Assembly (NCBI RefSeq): GCF_025993685.1
Contig: NZ_DAJPEN010000001.1
Location: 1,054,001-1,118,000 of the forward strand
Length of the DNA: 64,000 nt
Origin: Bacteroides mediterraneensis
Lineage (GTDB): Bacteria > Bacteroidota > Bacteroidia > Bacteroidales > Bacteroidaceae
Reading direction: 5' to 3'
Of the stretch, positions 8,513 through 17,397 are shown piece after piece. Both the position numbers and the translations under genes were made by a program. How positions within the stretch are numbered: the first letter of the stretch is position 1; every line of letters begins with the position of its first letter. The notes below the pieces were generated by a model that ran no database searches, had not been told where the DNA came from, and worked only from the letters and a program-made list of their open reading frames with translations.

Positions 8513-8974
8513 TTGTTTTGTTGAACCTATATGTTGCAGTCAGCATTGGCCGTTAGATTTCTCCTTTTATTTTGTCACTGCACTTTCCAGATATTGCAGC
8601 TTCCATTTATGTGGAAGCAGTTCCAGCAGTTCCTCACGAGTAGCCTTTTTGTGATAGGGCATTCGGACAATGACATCATTCAGGTAATCCCTTGGGTTTA
8701 CATCATGTGCCTTACAGGTGGCCAGCAGGGAACAGATGACTGACATATTGATCGCAGCCTCATGGTTGCCGCAGAAGAGGTAATTTTTCCAGTAGTGATA
8801 GGTCTAACTTACACCTATCTGTTGCAGGTACGACTTCAACGGCAGGTCGCTTTGTGGCACTTGCAATTCTAGCTCTTCAAATTTCAGTCTATTCATAATA
8901 ATTGAGGTTTGATTGTATTCGCTGCCGCAAAGCTACAACCAAACCTCAAGGTGTAAAAGATGTATTTGTCCGAA
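8513..8974 (-). mobile_element. Inverted, internally deleted IS66 relic (copy 2)
   Basis: This stretch repeats copy 1 in opposite orientation. The copy-1 sequence 8394-8428 reappears inverted at 8512-8545, and the tnpA leader hairpin reappears at about 8900-8950. Between them only the tnpC 3' end and the tnpA 5' end remain. The similarity to the copy-1 left end stops near 8974, so the outer terminal repeat is missing. Confidence 0.75.
8577..8896 (-). pseudogene. tnpA-tnpC fusion left by an internal IS66 deletion
   Basis: On the minus strand the frame starts MNRLKFEELELQV (TnpA). It has an in-frame TAG where TnpA has Ser-Thr before YHYW, then passes directly from YHYW into KNYLFCGNHEAA of the TnpC tail. 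It runs through VNPRDYLNDVIVRMPY to TAA at 8577-8579. The deletion removed most of tnpA, all of tnpB and about 80 percent of tnpC, joining the two genes in frame. It cannot make a transposase. Confidence 0.75.
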
Positions 8975-9137
8975 TGTTTATGTTGATGGAAACTCCTTTG
9001 GGTTCACTCTCGGTCTTGTAGAGGAATCACAATCTTTCAAGTTTTAAGTTTAGTACGAAGGTAGAAGAAAGAGTCATACTAGTCAATATGCCATTTTGGG
9101 GATGCTTGGTTTGGGAATTTCCACCGTTTTGGAGGTT

Positions 9138-11234
9138 TCACTGAATTAAGTCACCATATAGAAAAATTTGTTTATTATTAATCATCATAAACGGCATCTC
9201 TTCTTTTCCAGAGGAAAGATTTTCTAACCAATATAACTTATTTTTTGGAACATTATGAAATATCACATATTCATAACTAGCCTTAACTTTTCCTGCTGAC
9301 TTCCAGCCGTCTTTATCCCAAAAATGTAACTGATACCATTCATTACTATGAATGCCATTGTCAGCATTTTTAGGAGCAAATCTTACCTTTTTTACAATTT
9401 GGGGTTGTTTTAACCGAAGTGTTATATTAGGATATGCTCCTGGTGCAGTTTGCATGTTTCCGTCATACTCTGACTTTCTTTTCATATTATCCCACAAATC
9501 ATCTAAAAGTTTAACATACTTTTTTTCATTCTTCAGTAGCATGGTATCTTTTGGTGATAATATATCACATCTTTGAGCCTTCATAACATTTGGATATTCA
9601 AAGGTTGAAGAAGTTATCCATTCCAATATAGAAATATTTGCATATGGAGATGATTCAGAAGCCTGAAAACGATAAAATTTAAATTTTCCCGTTCGGTCAA
9701 AACTATATTCTCTTAAAAAAGGAGCTGGTGATTCCTTTATTGTATATAGGACTATTGCATCGCTAAAATCGCTTTTGTTTGCGCCTAAAAATACACCACC
9801 GACTAAGTTTTCAGCTATATTTTTCATTTTTGATTTACGTGGATACTTTCTTGTCAGAATAAGTGTACCTTCATCCTCGCAAGATTGGCTTGAGCAATTT
9901 ATTTTTGAAACGTAAAACTCTTTTCCTTCTTTTTTTACATAAAAAGGTTCACCAAAAAAAATGATTTCTTTTTTATGACTATAAAGCATTGGGAAATATA
10001 GGATATTCGGAATAACATTTTCAAATGTTACACTATTACAATCATGATTAATTCTACCCCATGTTACTGGTATTACCCCATTGTTTTCCTTTTGGAAAGT
10101 AGCTAAATATGCCAAATTGTTATCTACAGCAATATTAAACGGTAATGTGATTTTCGTTGTTTCTTTTAAATAAGCAGTTACATCCCTTATACATGGATTA
10201 TTAAGTATTTCTGGTACAAACTCATTTTTGTTTCTTTGAAAATAAGGAGTGTCTTTCTGAGCACTATACATGAATCTATATACATTTGTTGCTTCTTTTA
10301 TAGCCCAATCTAAATCACCAGGTAAAGAACTTTCAGGGTTAAAACTCTCCCATTTATTTTTCTTATCATTCCACACACTACAATGATAATGGCTTCCTGG
10401 TAAAGTTTTATAACTTATATTATATTCTACCATTACGGGTAATCCGCAAGCGCGAAGTATATTACAGCCATAAGAGGCTATATTTACACAATCATGTATT
10501 CCATTAACATACAAGTCATATTGGCCTGTTGGAGATTTCCATTTGCTTTTTCCATTTAAATCTCTCATATTAATTATAGCTTGGTTATAGCTATCGACTG
10601 TTTCTCTTAAAGATAACACTCCTGTAGTAGGCACGTATTTCCCAAACCACTCTTTAAAAGATTTACCTGTTTCTAGAAAACCAATATCCTCAATGGAACG
10701 ATATGGTAATATATATTCTTTAAAATCATCAAAACTAAGATTTTTAGCGAAAACGGACTCTTTCCATGATACAAATGCATTATCAATATGTTCTTTCAAG
10801 AAGTGAAAAGAAATAGTTTTTATATCGTCAAAAGGAGTACTATCAATATCTATCTGGGGTATTATGATATTTGACATTTCTGCTATCCGTTTTTTTCGAA
10901 TATTATTGAGGCTATCTCTCTGGTCATTCATGTCCATATCGGAAAATCGTATTGAAGCATATATGCTATCCGTTTCCATTCGCCAGTATTTCAAACCGGT
11001 AGAGATTTTGGTTATACATCCTATTCCCTTATGATATTTCATGTTTTCTATTAAAAAAAGTGCTGCATCAAACTTTTGTCTATCAGGATTAATATATTTG
11101 TAATACAATAATGTTTTTTTTAACTCCCATTCATTACCTTTTGCTTCCTCAGGTAATGATGGAAGGGTTAATAAAACAACCGCTAATGCCATCAATAGCA
11201 TAAAGGTCAACGATAATAAAGTACGTTTTATCAT
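9138..11234 (-). CDS. Exported transglutaminase-like protein
   Basis: The 698-residue product has an N-terminal hydrophobic signal/anchor (about residues 5-25, leading into LPSLPEEAKG). It has a transglutaminase-like core around residues 240-310: GIHDCVNIASYGCNIL supplies the likely nucleophile Cys, GSHYHCSVW the His, and WESFNPE follows where the third residue is expected. The long C-terminal half is rich in beta-strand patterns and ends in a segment (LRLKQPQIVKKVRFAPKN) suggestive of a discoidin-like carbohydrate-binding fold. Family members act as papain-like proteases or crosslinkers in the periplasm or at the surface; the substrate is unknown. The gene stands alone between IS66 copies. 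Confidence 0.65.
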   Translation of the reverse strand: MIKRTLLSLTFMLLMALAVVLLTLPSLPEEAKGNEWELKKTLLYYKYINPDRQKFDAALFLIENMKYHKGIGCITKISTGLKYWRMETDSIYASIRFSDMDMNDQRDSLNNIRKKRIAEMSNIIIPQIDIDSTPFDDIKTISFHFLKEHIDNAFVSWKESVFAKNLSFDDFKEYILPYRSIEDIGFLETGKSFKEWFGKYVPTTGVLSLRETVDSYNQAIINMRDLNGKSKWKSPTGQYDLYVNGIHDCVNIASYGCNILRACGLPVMVEYNISYKTLPGSHYHCSVWNDKKNKWESFNPESSLPGDLDWAIKEATNVYRFMYSAQKDTPYFQRNKNEFVPEILNNPCIRDVTAYLKETTKITLPFNIAVDNNLAYLATFQKENNGVIPVTWGRINHDCNSVTFENVIPNILYFPMLYSHKKEIIFFGEPFYVKKEGKEFYVSKINCSSQSCEDEGTLILTRKYPRKSKMKNIAENLVGGVFLGANKSDFSDAIVLYTIKESPAPFLREYSFDRTGKFKFYRFQASESSPYANISILEWITSSTFEYPNVMKAQRCDILSPKDTMLLKNEKKYVKLLDDLWDNMKRKSEYDGNMQTAPGAYPNITLRLKQPQIVKKVRFAPKNADNGIHSNEWYQLHFWDKDGWKSAGKVKASYEYVIFHNVPKNKLYWLENLSSGKEEMPFMMINNKQIFLYGDLIQ

Positions 11235-11381
11235 AAAATATTAAATGACAACCTTCTTTTTTGGTAAATTAAATATTTTTACATTATGAACTGAGATATA
11301 ATTTAAGTACACTTTACTAATGATAATAGATTAAAACTGGAGAAAGGCTATAATTAGATTCAGCCCTGCACAAGTATCAAT

Positions 11382-11390
11382 TATGTGTCC
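11382..11390. repeat. Target-site duplication, left of IS66 copy 3
   Basis: TATGTGTCC at 11382-11390 directly precedes the element and is repeated at 14116-14124 directly after it. IS66 elements make 8-bp duplications; the ninth base may be chance or part of the terminus. Confidence 0.85.
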
Positions 11391-11418
11391 GTAACCATTC
11401 TATTTTCCGCCACGACAA

Positions 11419-11447
11419 TTTTATCGGCTGTTTTTCAGCCGATAAAA
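11419..11447 (-). terminator. Hairpin after IS66 copy 3 tnpC
   Basis: TTTTATCGGCTG (11419-11430) pairs with CAGCCGATAAAA (11436-11447) over a five-base loop, inside the element and downstream of the tnpC stop. It is a plausible transcription terminator in either direction. Confidence 0.6.
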
Positions 11448-11477
11448 TAAAAAAGTCCGTAAGAAAATATTTTTGTT

Positions 11478-13235
11478 TTAACATTCCGGTTTATAAAAAC
11501 ATGGCAGAAGAGCCTTCCTGTCGCAGTTATTACCATGAAGAATACATTCAAACAAGTGCTTCAGGTAATCCTGAGGATCTATGTCATTAAGTTTGCAGCT
11601 TTCTATCAGAGAGAAGATGAATGCCGAGTTTTCTGCGGCTGCCTCACTTCCTATATTCATACAGTTCTTGAGCAGCAGCTTTACAGGTTTCATTCTTTGC
11701 TCACAGAGATTGTTGGATATTTCCGCTGAACCGTCCTTGAGGATATTTCTCAAGGACTTCCACTGGTTTAACGTATAGTTCACGGCCTTTCTCATCAGTT
11801 CGTTTGCCATGATTTTGGTATCCTGCATCATCATGACCACCTTATGATGGATACGCTCAAGAATCGGTCCCGTAAGCTTAAGTCTTTTTTCCTTAATCTG
11901 CTCGCCGCTGAGTTTCATCATACGGAACAGGTCTTCATTTCTGAACATATCACCGATAGGATTTATTATGTCCATCGCCGTCCTGTCTGAAGGCAAGGCA
12001 TCAACCCACAACCTCCTGCAGTGCGTCCAGCATCCTATGTGAAGCACCTTTGAGGCTTCTCCGTCAAACATCCTGTAAACCGTATATCCGTCAGTGGATA
12101 TGGTTCCCATAAAATATTCCAGGAACGACTTTGCCGTATCGGAAGACCTGCTGCCGTTGTTATAGTGATAATAGACCATCTTTATATGCTTTGCAAAGAA
12201 AGCCCATAAGTACTTTCTCCTGTAAGCCTTACCTTCCGGTGTTTCAACTCCAACGAGTTCGGTAGTCTCATCAACCATAAGGTATTTTGCCCTCTGTACA
12301 AACTCCTTGAATGCATCTCCGATAAATTCCTTTAGTTTGGCGATTCCGTTATGGATATAGCTGTTCAGCGTGGTGTTGCTTATATGGATACCTTCTCTTG
12401 CAAGCAGCCTTATCTGTCTATTTTCAGGCATGCTGAAGTCATATTTCAGACAAAGCAGGCGGACAAGCAGTTCAGGAGAGAAGATTCCTCCAAGGTTTTT
12501 CAGCGGATGCTCCATCGTGCTTGTGAAAGTGCCGTCGGCAAGCTTTACCCTCGCCACCTTGTACACATGCTCCACATTATGAGCCCTTACATGTTCTATG
12601 ACCCTGTATTCCCACACATCAGCCATTCCGTTACGGTTCATAAGCCTTGCACCATCCGGGAGTTGGTAATAATCTTCTATTTCATGAACAACTACCTTAT
12701 CCACCTTCAGCCTGGTCTTTTCTGCACGGGGAGCTGTTTCCTTTTTCCTTGAAGGCCTGCAGTTCTGTGCAGGTACGTTACCGGAAGAGGTATTGCTGCC
12801 AGTACCGTTACCATCTGCCTTATTATTATCATCTTTCTTATCAGAGCCGTCATACTCGGACTTCTCCATTGCCGACTTGTCAATGTTACGGTTGTTCAGC
12901 AGCCTTCTTTGTTCGGAGGTACGGCCGAAACGATGTTTCCTGCTGTCCTCAAGCTGAAGCCTGAGATTGGAAACCTCATTTGCCAGCATCATGTTCACCT
13001 CGTCTTTTGCCTCAAGCTGCTTTCTCATAAGTTCCATTTCTTTTCGATAGTTTTCGACTGTTGCGGACAACTCATTGATTGTATCAACCAGAGCCTTGGA
13101 GTTCTCTTTGTTTGATTCTTCAATAGCCTTAAGCCTCGCAATCAGTTCGTTTACCTGTTTGCGAAGCCCTGCCTTTTCCTCATTTGCCAGACCCAGCTGG
13201 CAGCAAAGTAACTCGTATGCTCTTTCATCAATCAT
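11478..13235 (-). CDS. tnpC: IS66 transposase TnpC (copy 3)
   Basis: The 585-residue transposase has a long N-terminal coiled coil (about residues 20-110). This is followed by the RKHRFGRTSEQRR motif and a low-complexity Asp/Asn/Gly/Ser linker (about 125-155). The DDE domain has Asp in KYLMVDETTELV, the second Asp in TISTDGYTVYRM and Glu in ISNNLCEQRMKP. The C-terminal part (ENSAFIFSLIESCKLNDIDPQDYL) is complete. The length is normal for the Bacteroides subtype. Confidence 0.9.
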   Translation of the reverse strand: MIDERAYELLCCQLGLANEEKAGLRKQVNELIARLKAIEESNKENSKALVDTINELSATVENYRKEMELMRKQLEAKDEVNMMLANEVSNLRLQLEDSRKHRFGRTSEQRRLLNNRNIDKSAMEKSEYDGSDKKDDNNKADGNGTGSNTSSGNVPAQNCRPSRKKETAPRAEKTRLKVDKVVVHEIEDYYQLPDGARLMNRNGMADVWEYRVIEHVRAHNVEHVYKVARVKLADGTFTSTMEHPLKNLGGIFSPELLVRLLCLKYDFSMPENRQIRLLAREGIHISNTTLNSYIHNGIAKLKEFIGDAFKEFVQRAKYLMVDETTELVGVETPEGKAYRRKYLWAFFAKHIKMVYYHYNNGSRSSDTAKSFLEYFMGTISTDGYTVYRMFDGEASKVLHIGCWTHCRRLWVDALPSDRTAMDIINPIGDMFRNEDLFRMMKLSGEQIKEKRLKLTGPILERIHHKVVMMMQDTKIMANELMRKAVNYTLNQWKSLRNILKDGSAEISNNLCEQRMKPVKLLLKNCMNIGSEAAAENSAFIFSLIESCKLNDIDPQDYLKHLFECILHGNNCDRKALLPCFYKPEC

Positions 13236-13322
13236 GATATAAAGGTACGAAAAATCAGGCAGTTACGCAAACTTTTTACCGTTTATTTTTATATTATTTT
13301 ATTGATAATCAGTGTATTAATA

Positions 13323-13667
13323 TTAATATTTCGGACTAACGTACATCTTGTCAACCACTATGCTTTCCGTAAGATAGGCCATATCCGACCATTGTATCCG
13401 GTAGCATTTGGAGACCTCATCAAATACAGGTTTCTTGAATCTACCCATGACTGGACGTTTCTCATAAAGCACATAAAAACCGCGTTCGTAATGAAGTATC
13501 TTCACGACCTTGCGGTTACGGGACATGAACATATATACATTGGATGTATCACTCGGATCGAGTGATATCTCTTCCCTTATACTCTCACACAGACGGAAGA
13601 TACCTTTCCGTAAATCCACATTACCGTTGAACAGGTAATAGTTCAGGTTAGCACTCAGTCCAAGCAT
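13323..13667 (-). CDS. tnpB: IS66 accessory protein TnpB (copy 3)
   Basis: The 114-residue protein has NYYLFNGNVDLRKGIFRLCE near the N-terminus, VYMFMSRNRKVVKILHYE in the middle and MGRFKKPVF, the conserved TnpB pattern. It lies one base from tnpA upstream and 87 bp before tnpC. The frame is intact. Confidence 0.85.
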   Translation of the reverse strand: MLGLSANLNYYLFNGNVDLRKGIFRLCESIREEISLDPSDTSNVYMFMSRNRKVVKILHYERGFYVLYEKRPVMGRFKKPVFDEVSKCYRIQWSDMAYLTESIVVDKMYVSPKY

Positions 13668-13668
13668 A

Positions 13669-14043
13669 TCATCCTATCATTTTATTAAGCAACAGACTCA
13701 GGTCAAGAACGGTGGTATTTCTTAGAAACAGTGTTGCGCCGGATGTCAGTTGTAACTTAACCCATTTTATTGGCGGTTCGCCTTCAGGCTGTTTCACTTC
13801 CATCTTCACGGTTGGACTGTTGCAAGGCTTGCCGGTTATCTGGACTTTGGCAACCTTGGGTTGTTCAGTCTGAACTGCCTTACCTAACTTCTCACTCCAC
13901 AGCTGGTGACGCTGCCAGTTCATGAACTTGTCGTAATTTACTCCATAATCCGCACAGAACTCCCGAAGATCCTTGGTCTCGCTGCATAACTGGTAGAGGT
14001 CATATACCTCTTGGTAGTTTACTTTCTCTTTTGCCATAATCAT
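13669..14043 (-). CDS. tnpA: IS66 accessory protein TnpA (copy 3)
   Basis: The 124-residue first gene of the element has an N-terminal segment with FCADYGVNYDKFMNWQRHQLW resembling the helix-turn-helix of IS66 TnpA proteins. Its C-terminal segment (WVKLQLTSGATLFLRNTT) matches the conserved strand region. The ATG used is preceded by a second Met codon (MIMAK), so the start is uncertain by two codons. Confidence 0.75.
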   Translation of the reverse strand: MIMAKEKVNYQEVYDLYQLCSETKDLREFCADYGVNYDKFMNWQRHQLWSEKLGKAVQTEQPKVAKVQITGKPCNSPTVKMEVKQPEGEPPIKWVKLQLTSGATLFLRNTTVLDLSLLLNKMIG

Positions 14044-14243
14044 TATTGTTAAAGGTTACGGCGCAAAGGTAGGGTTGTGAATAATGTGCGTCAAGGCGGA
14101 AAATAGTATGCTTACTATGTGTCCAAATGAATTGTGTTGAGTTACTGAATTGAATAATATTCGACAGATACTTTTCTAATCTATGGCCTCTCCAGTTGTA
14201 AAGTTAAGTATTACTAAATGATATAATTTCCATTTTTTGCCAA

Positions 14244-14441
14244 TTAGTTTGTAATAAGAAAAATTCTTAATCTTATATATACTAGTACAACAAGGCTTAT
14301 AGTGCATACAAATCCTAAGAAATAATAAACGATTTTCGTCTTAATTTCATTTGCTTGGGATATATTTTTTATTATTTTACTATATGTACATATATATATC
14401 CATAACACTAATGATATAAATAATATTTGTGTTACCATCAT
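14244..14441 (-). CDS. Small two-helix membrane protein
   Basis: The 65-residue ORF predicts two transmembrane helices (about residues 4-20 and 38-60) joined by a short polar loop. I do not recognise a family. It lies 76 bp downstream of the lipoprotein gene at 14518, in the same direction, and shares its AT-rich composition. It may belong to that unit or be spurious. Confidence 0.4.
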   Translation of the reverse strand: MMVTQILFISLVLWIYICTYSKIIKNISQANEIKTKIVYYFLGFVCTISLVVLVYIRLRIFLITN

Positions 14442-14517
14442 TGTCTATTTTACAAATGTTTAAAATCTGATTAATTAAAATAAAATCAAATAAGTCAAAT
14501 TAATACTGCATTTTATG

Positions 14518-15291
14518 TCATTGCTTGTTCTTACAATCGCTTACACATGTGTTATATTCGAGTGTTAACCTGTCAAATTCAATCATAGCAAGTGAGTAAC
14601 CTGTGATAAGCTGTATTAACGCCGGAATTGATAATGTTCCAACACTCATACAAGCCTCAAGTATAGAAGCACCACCAGCACAAATTGTTGAAGAAGCAAG
14701 GAATAATAAGCCCCACCGATATGAATCTTTACATTTATCTATGCATGCTGAATTATCAGATTCAGAACGTGTTTTCAGCGTTTTAATATTTATTATATTT
14801 ATCTCATTTTTTAATTTGGGTATTTCTAAAGCAAAACTTTCGACAAAAAGATTTTTCTCATGACTGTTGAATAGTAAAAATTTTTTATCTTTAAACACTT
14901 CTTTTTCCACTTTTTTGAATTTATTCAATAACGTATTCAGGTTCTTTATGTCACTTTTTGAATATATCGAATTAAAAGATTGAATAAGTTTTTCTTTAAA
15001 AAGAGCAGAGTCATTAGAAGTTGAGGTTAAAACTCTTTGATAATTAATTACTAAAGAATCGATATCTGCCTTATTCTTTTTTGAATTAATTCTATTTACT
15101 TCAAACATTAATTCTCCATATATACTTCTATATTCGTCTAGAAATGGATTGTTTCTTTTAAATTCATCGATTTCTGACACTCTACCGGAAAATGTATTTT
15201 CTTTTTCTGATTCAATACAGTCCATATTACAGCTACTAAATATTGGGAAAATCAACAGTGTGAATAAAAATGAAATTTTTGTATTTCTCAT
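14518..15291 (-). CDS. Lipoprotein with Cys-flanked hydrophobic C-terminal hairpin
   Basis: The 257-residue product has a lipoprotein signal with lipobox IFSSC. A helical, charged middle part follows (about residues 40-175). The C-terminal domain starts with CIDKCKDS, continues with two hydrophobic helices rich in Gly, Ala and Ser (about residues 192-240), and closes with CVSDCKNK. The symmetric CxxxC pairs suggest two disulfide bonds clamping a helical hairpin. I do not recognise the family. Neighbours are a small membrane protein and an O-antigen-ligase-like protein, all on the minus strand. Confidence 0.55.
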   Translation of the reverse strand: MRNTKISFLFTLLIFPIFSSCNMDCIESEKENTFSGRVSEIDEFKRNNPFLDEYRSIYGELMFEVNRINSKKNKADIDSLVINYQRVLTSTSNDSALFKEKLIQSFNSIYSKSDIKNLNTLLNKFKKVEKEVFKDKKFLLFNSHEKNLFVESFALEIPKLKNEINIINIKTLKTRSESDNSACIDKCKDSYRWGLLFLASSTICAGGASILEACMSVGTLSIPALIQLITGYSLAMIEFDRLTLEYNTCVSDCKNKQ

Positions 15292-15466
15292 ATAAAATAA
15301 AAATTAAAGATTTGTTTCAAATCTGTATTAAAGAATAGATTAATTAAGTTTTAGATATATAATTCAGTATATTGTTAAATGTGACGTATGTCTTACCTCC
15401 TTTCTTTTTGTATTGTTAATAATCTAAATTCTAACTGTAATTGTAATATATCATCAACAATGCTTT

Positions 15467-17017
15467 TTATAAGCCGTGATGCTTATTTATATATTCAGTC
15501 ATTTCATTCTTAATAAAACTTACCGTAGCTGATTTTATTTTTACCTTTTTTTTTAAAATTGAACAAGCCATTTTCTTTGCTTCATTTCTCTTACCTTGTT
15601 TATCCAGCAATAATACAATATTGTATAAAGGAACAAATCTATTTGGACACATGTAAGCAGCAACTCGGTAATGTTTTTCCGCGTTAATAAAATCAATTTT
15701 TGCTTTATATATTTCAGCCAATAACAATTCTAAATCATAGTCTGCCCACAAAGCTCTGCATTCCAATGCAATTATTAAAGCTGTATTAAACTCATTATTT
15801 AAATATAATTTTGTTGCATAATTGTAAAGAAAGTAGCGATCTGTTTTTAATTCTGAATACACAAGTTTGTATTTCTCTATTATTAAATTCTGCTGACAGG
15901 TAGGAGATGATTCAACTGTTTCCGACCATAGAAGTTCTGCTTTTATTTGCCTATATGTTCGGTTGGCAATCCAAAAACATACAATAAATAGACCTACGGA
16001 AACTATTCTATAATAAGAAGGAGGTAAATTATAGAAATCTTTTAATAAATTTCTAGTGGCATAACTTAATACCAACCACACAAACGGATACATTAACGGA
16101 TAGGAAAAGGTAGCAAAAATACTTATTTCTAACCAAACTAATATGGCATATTTTTTCTTATCATTTGGATGTCGAATATAGGCATAGTACAAATAAATAA
16201 ACCATAAGAGGAGAATTAATATTCCAATTATCCCAAAAGAAACCAAGACATTTAAGTATTCATTAAAAGGATATTGTACAGAATCTGCTAAAAATGCATA
16301 ATGGCTATTGGGATTTCGTTCGAAGTAAGAAGCTTGATAATCCATATAGTGCGCTTCAAAACCACCAATGCCCCAACCAAGTAACAGATTATCTTTTATC
16401 ATATTCATTGAACAAATCCAAACTAACAGACGCCCATCTGCTGAATCCTTTTTCATCCAATAAAGGCTAACTATCAAGAAGGAAAAAAAGTAAAAGAAAT
16501 ACTTTCTTTCTTCTTTAGAGAAACGTAGATACTTCCATAACCAAATAGAAAAAACTATTGATAAACTCATAATTCCTGTACGTGAATGTGAAAAAATCAT
16601 AGCAATTGTTATTATTATCCCAACTATGATTCCTAAAAACTTGTGTCTTCTTTTCTTCGTTGCCAACTGGAGGCAATACGGAAAACCAGCACAAAGACAA
16701 ACAGCAAATCCGGCAGTATTATCGAATGTACCTGTTAATGTGGAAAAACTATTTTTTTCAGAAGTAATGATACTTAATAATCCATAACAGGCCTCTAGTC
16801 CAACTATACTTACTATTACAACTTCAATTAAATAGGGGAATTTTATCGAATAACGCTTAAACGGATATACATAATGTAAAGCTGTATCAATCCCCCAAAA
16901 AATGAATCCAATAGCTAATATCATCCATTTAGGAACTAAATAAGAGTCCACAAAAAGTGAAGAGCAAAAAAATATGGTTCCCATAGCTGTTAGGCTAAAT
17001 ATCATCACACGCATCAT
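15467..17017 (-). CDS. O-antigen ligase-like (Wzy_C) membrane protein with TPRs
   Basis: The 516-residue protein has about ten transmembrane segments in its first 370 residues. The Wzy_C-type signature includes FDNTAGFAVCLCAGFPY, HSRTGIMSLS and the periplasmic loop GRLLVWICSMNMIKDNLLLGWG with following GGFEAHYM. The C-terminal about 140 residues are soluble helical repeats (AEKHYRVAAYMCPNRFVPLYN) of TPR type. Such proteins transfer or polymerise glycans on the periplasmic face. No polysaccharide gene cluster surrounds it, so a role in glycosylating protein or lipid, possibly linked to the neighbouring lipoprotein, is only a guess. Confidence 0.7.
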   Translation of the reverse strand: MMRVMIFSLTAMGTIFFCSSLFVDSYLVPKWMILAIGFIFWGIDTALHYVYPFKRYSIKFPYLIEVVIVSIVGLEACYGLLSIITSEKNSFSTLTGTFDNTAGFAVCLCAGFPYCLQLATKKRRHKFLGIIVGIIITIAMIFSHSRTGIMSLSIVFSIWLWKYLRFSKEERKYFFYFFSFLIVSLYWMKKDSADGRLLVWICSMNMIKDNLLLGWGIGGFEAHYMDYQASYFERNPNSHYAFLADSVQYPFNEYLNVLVSFGIIGILILLLWFIYLYYAYIRHPNDKKKYAILVWLEISIFATFSYPLMYPFVWLVLSYATRNLLKDFYNLPPSYYRIVSVGLFIVCFWIANRTYRQIKAELLWSETVESSPTCQQNLIIEKYKLVYSELKTDRYFLYNYATKLYLNNEFNTALIIALECRALWADYDLELLLAEIYKAKIDFINAEKHYRVAAYMCPNRFVPLYNIVLLLDKQGKRNEAKKMACSILKKKVKIKSATVSFIKNEMTEYINKHHGL

Positions 17018-17397
17018 AAATGCAATGTTTTAAAAGGTTAACAAATAATTTATAATACAGAACTATTATATCTCAGTCTTTAAGAAAAGGTTAACTGGCT
17101 TGTATTTTATCTGTATCTAGTTTAGTCTTATTTCAATATCATTTTATCCCAAAGTCCTACATCCTTTATGGCGACAAATTGGTAGGTTACAATGGGAATC
17201 TTTATGCTATAGTGACTCAGCAAAAATAATTATTTATTTGATATAAGAATTAGTATTCATGGTTTTTTATGTCATTTAACAACCTATAATACTTACAAAA
17301 GGTTTTTTCTCAGTACTGCCAAAGAAGTACTGGCATTGGAGGAGAATTGTAGCAGTTTTAGTTTTTAATAAGTACAGAATGTCTTGCCTGGAGTGCT
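17018..17397. other. Intergenic stretch with one AGTACT palindrome unit
   Basis: No coding frame of note. At 17311-17332 there is one copy of the unit found in tandem at 3969-4056: CAGTACT, a short loop GCCAAAGA, AGTACTG. It is downstream of the sensor kinase gene (minus strand) and at the border between the AT-rich island and the core region. Confidence 0.6.

Larger units (their letters stand above)
11391..14115 (-). mobile_element. IS66-family element (copy 3, different subtype), intact
   Basis: The ends are GTAACCATTCTATTTTCCGCC at 11391 and, inverted, GTAAGCATACTATTTTCCGCC from 14115. They are flanked by the direct repeat TATGTGTCC on both sides. The element is about 2.7 kb and carries tnpA, tnpB and tnpC on the minus strand, all open. 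Its proteins differ clearly from those of copy 1, so it is a separate IS66 lineage. The clean duplication indicates a recent insertion into intergenic DNA. Confidence 0.9.
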
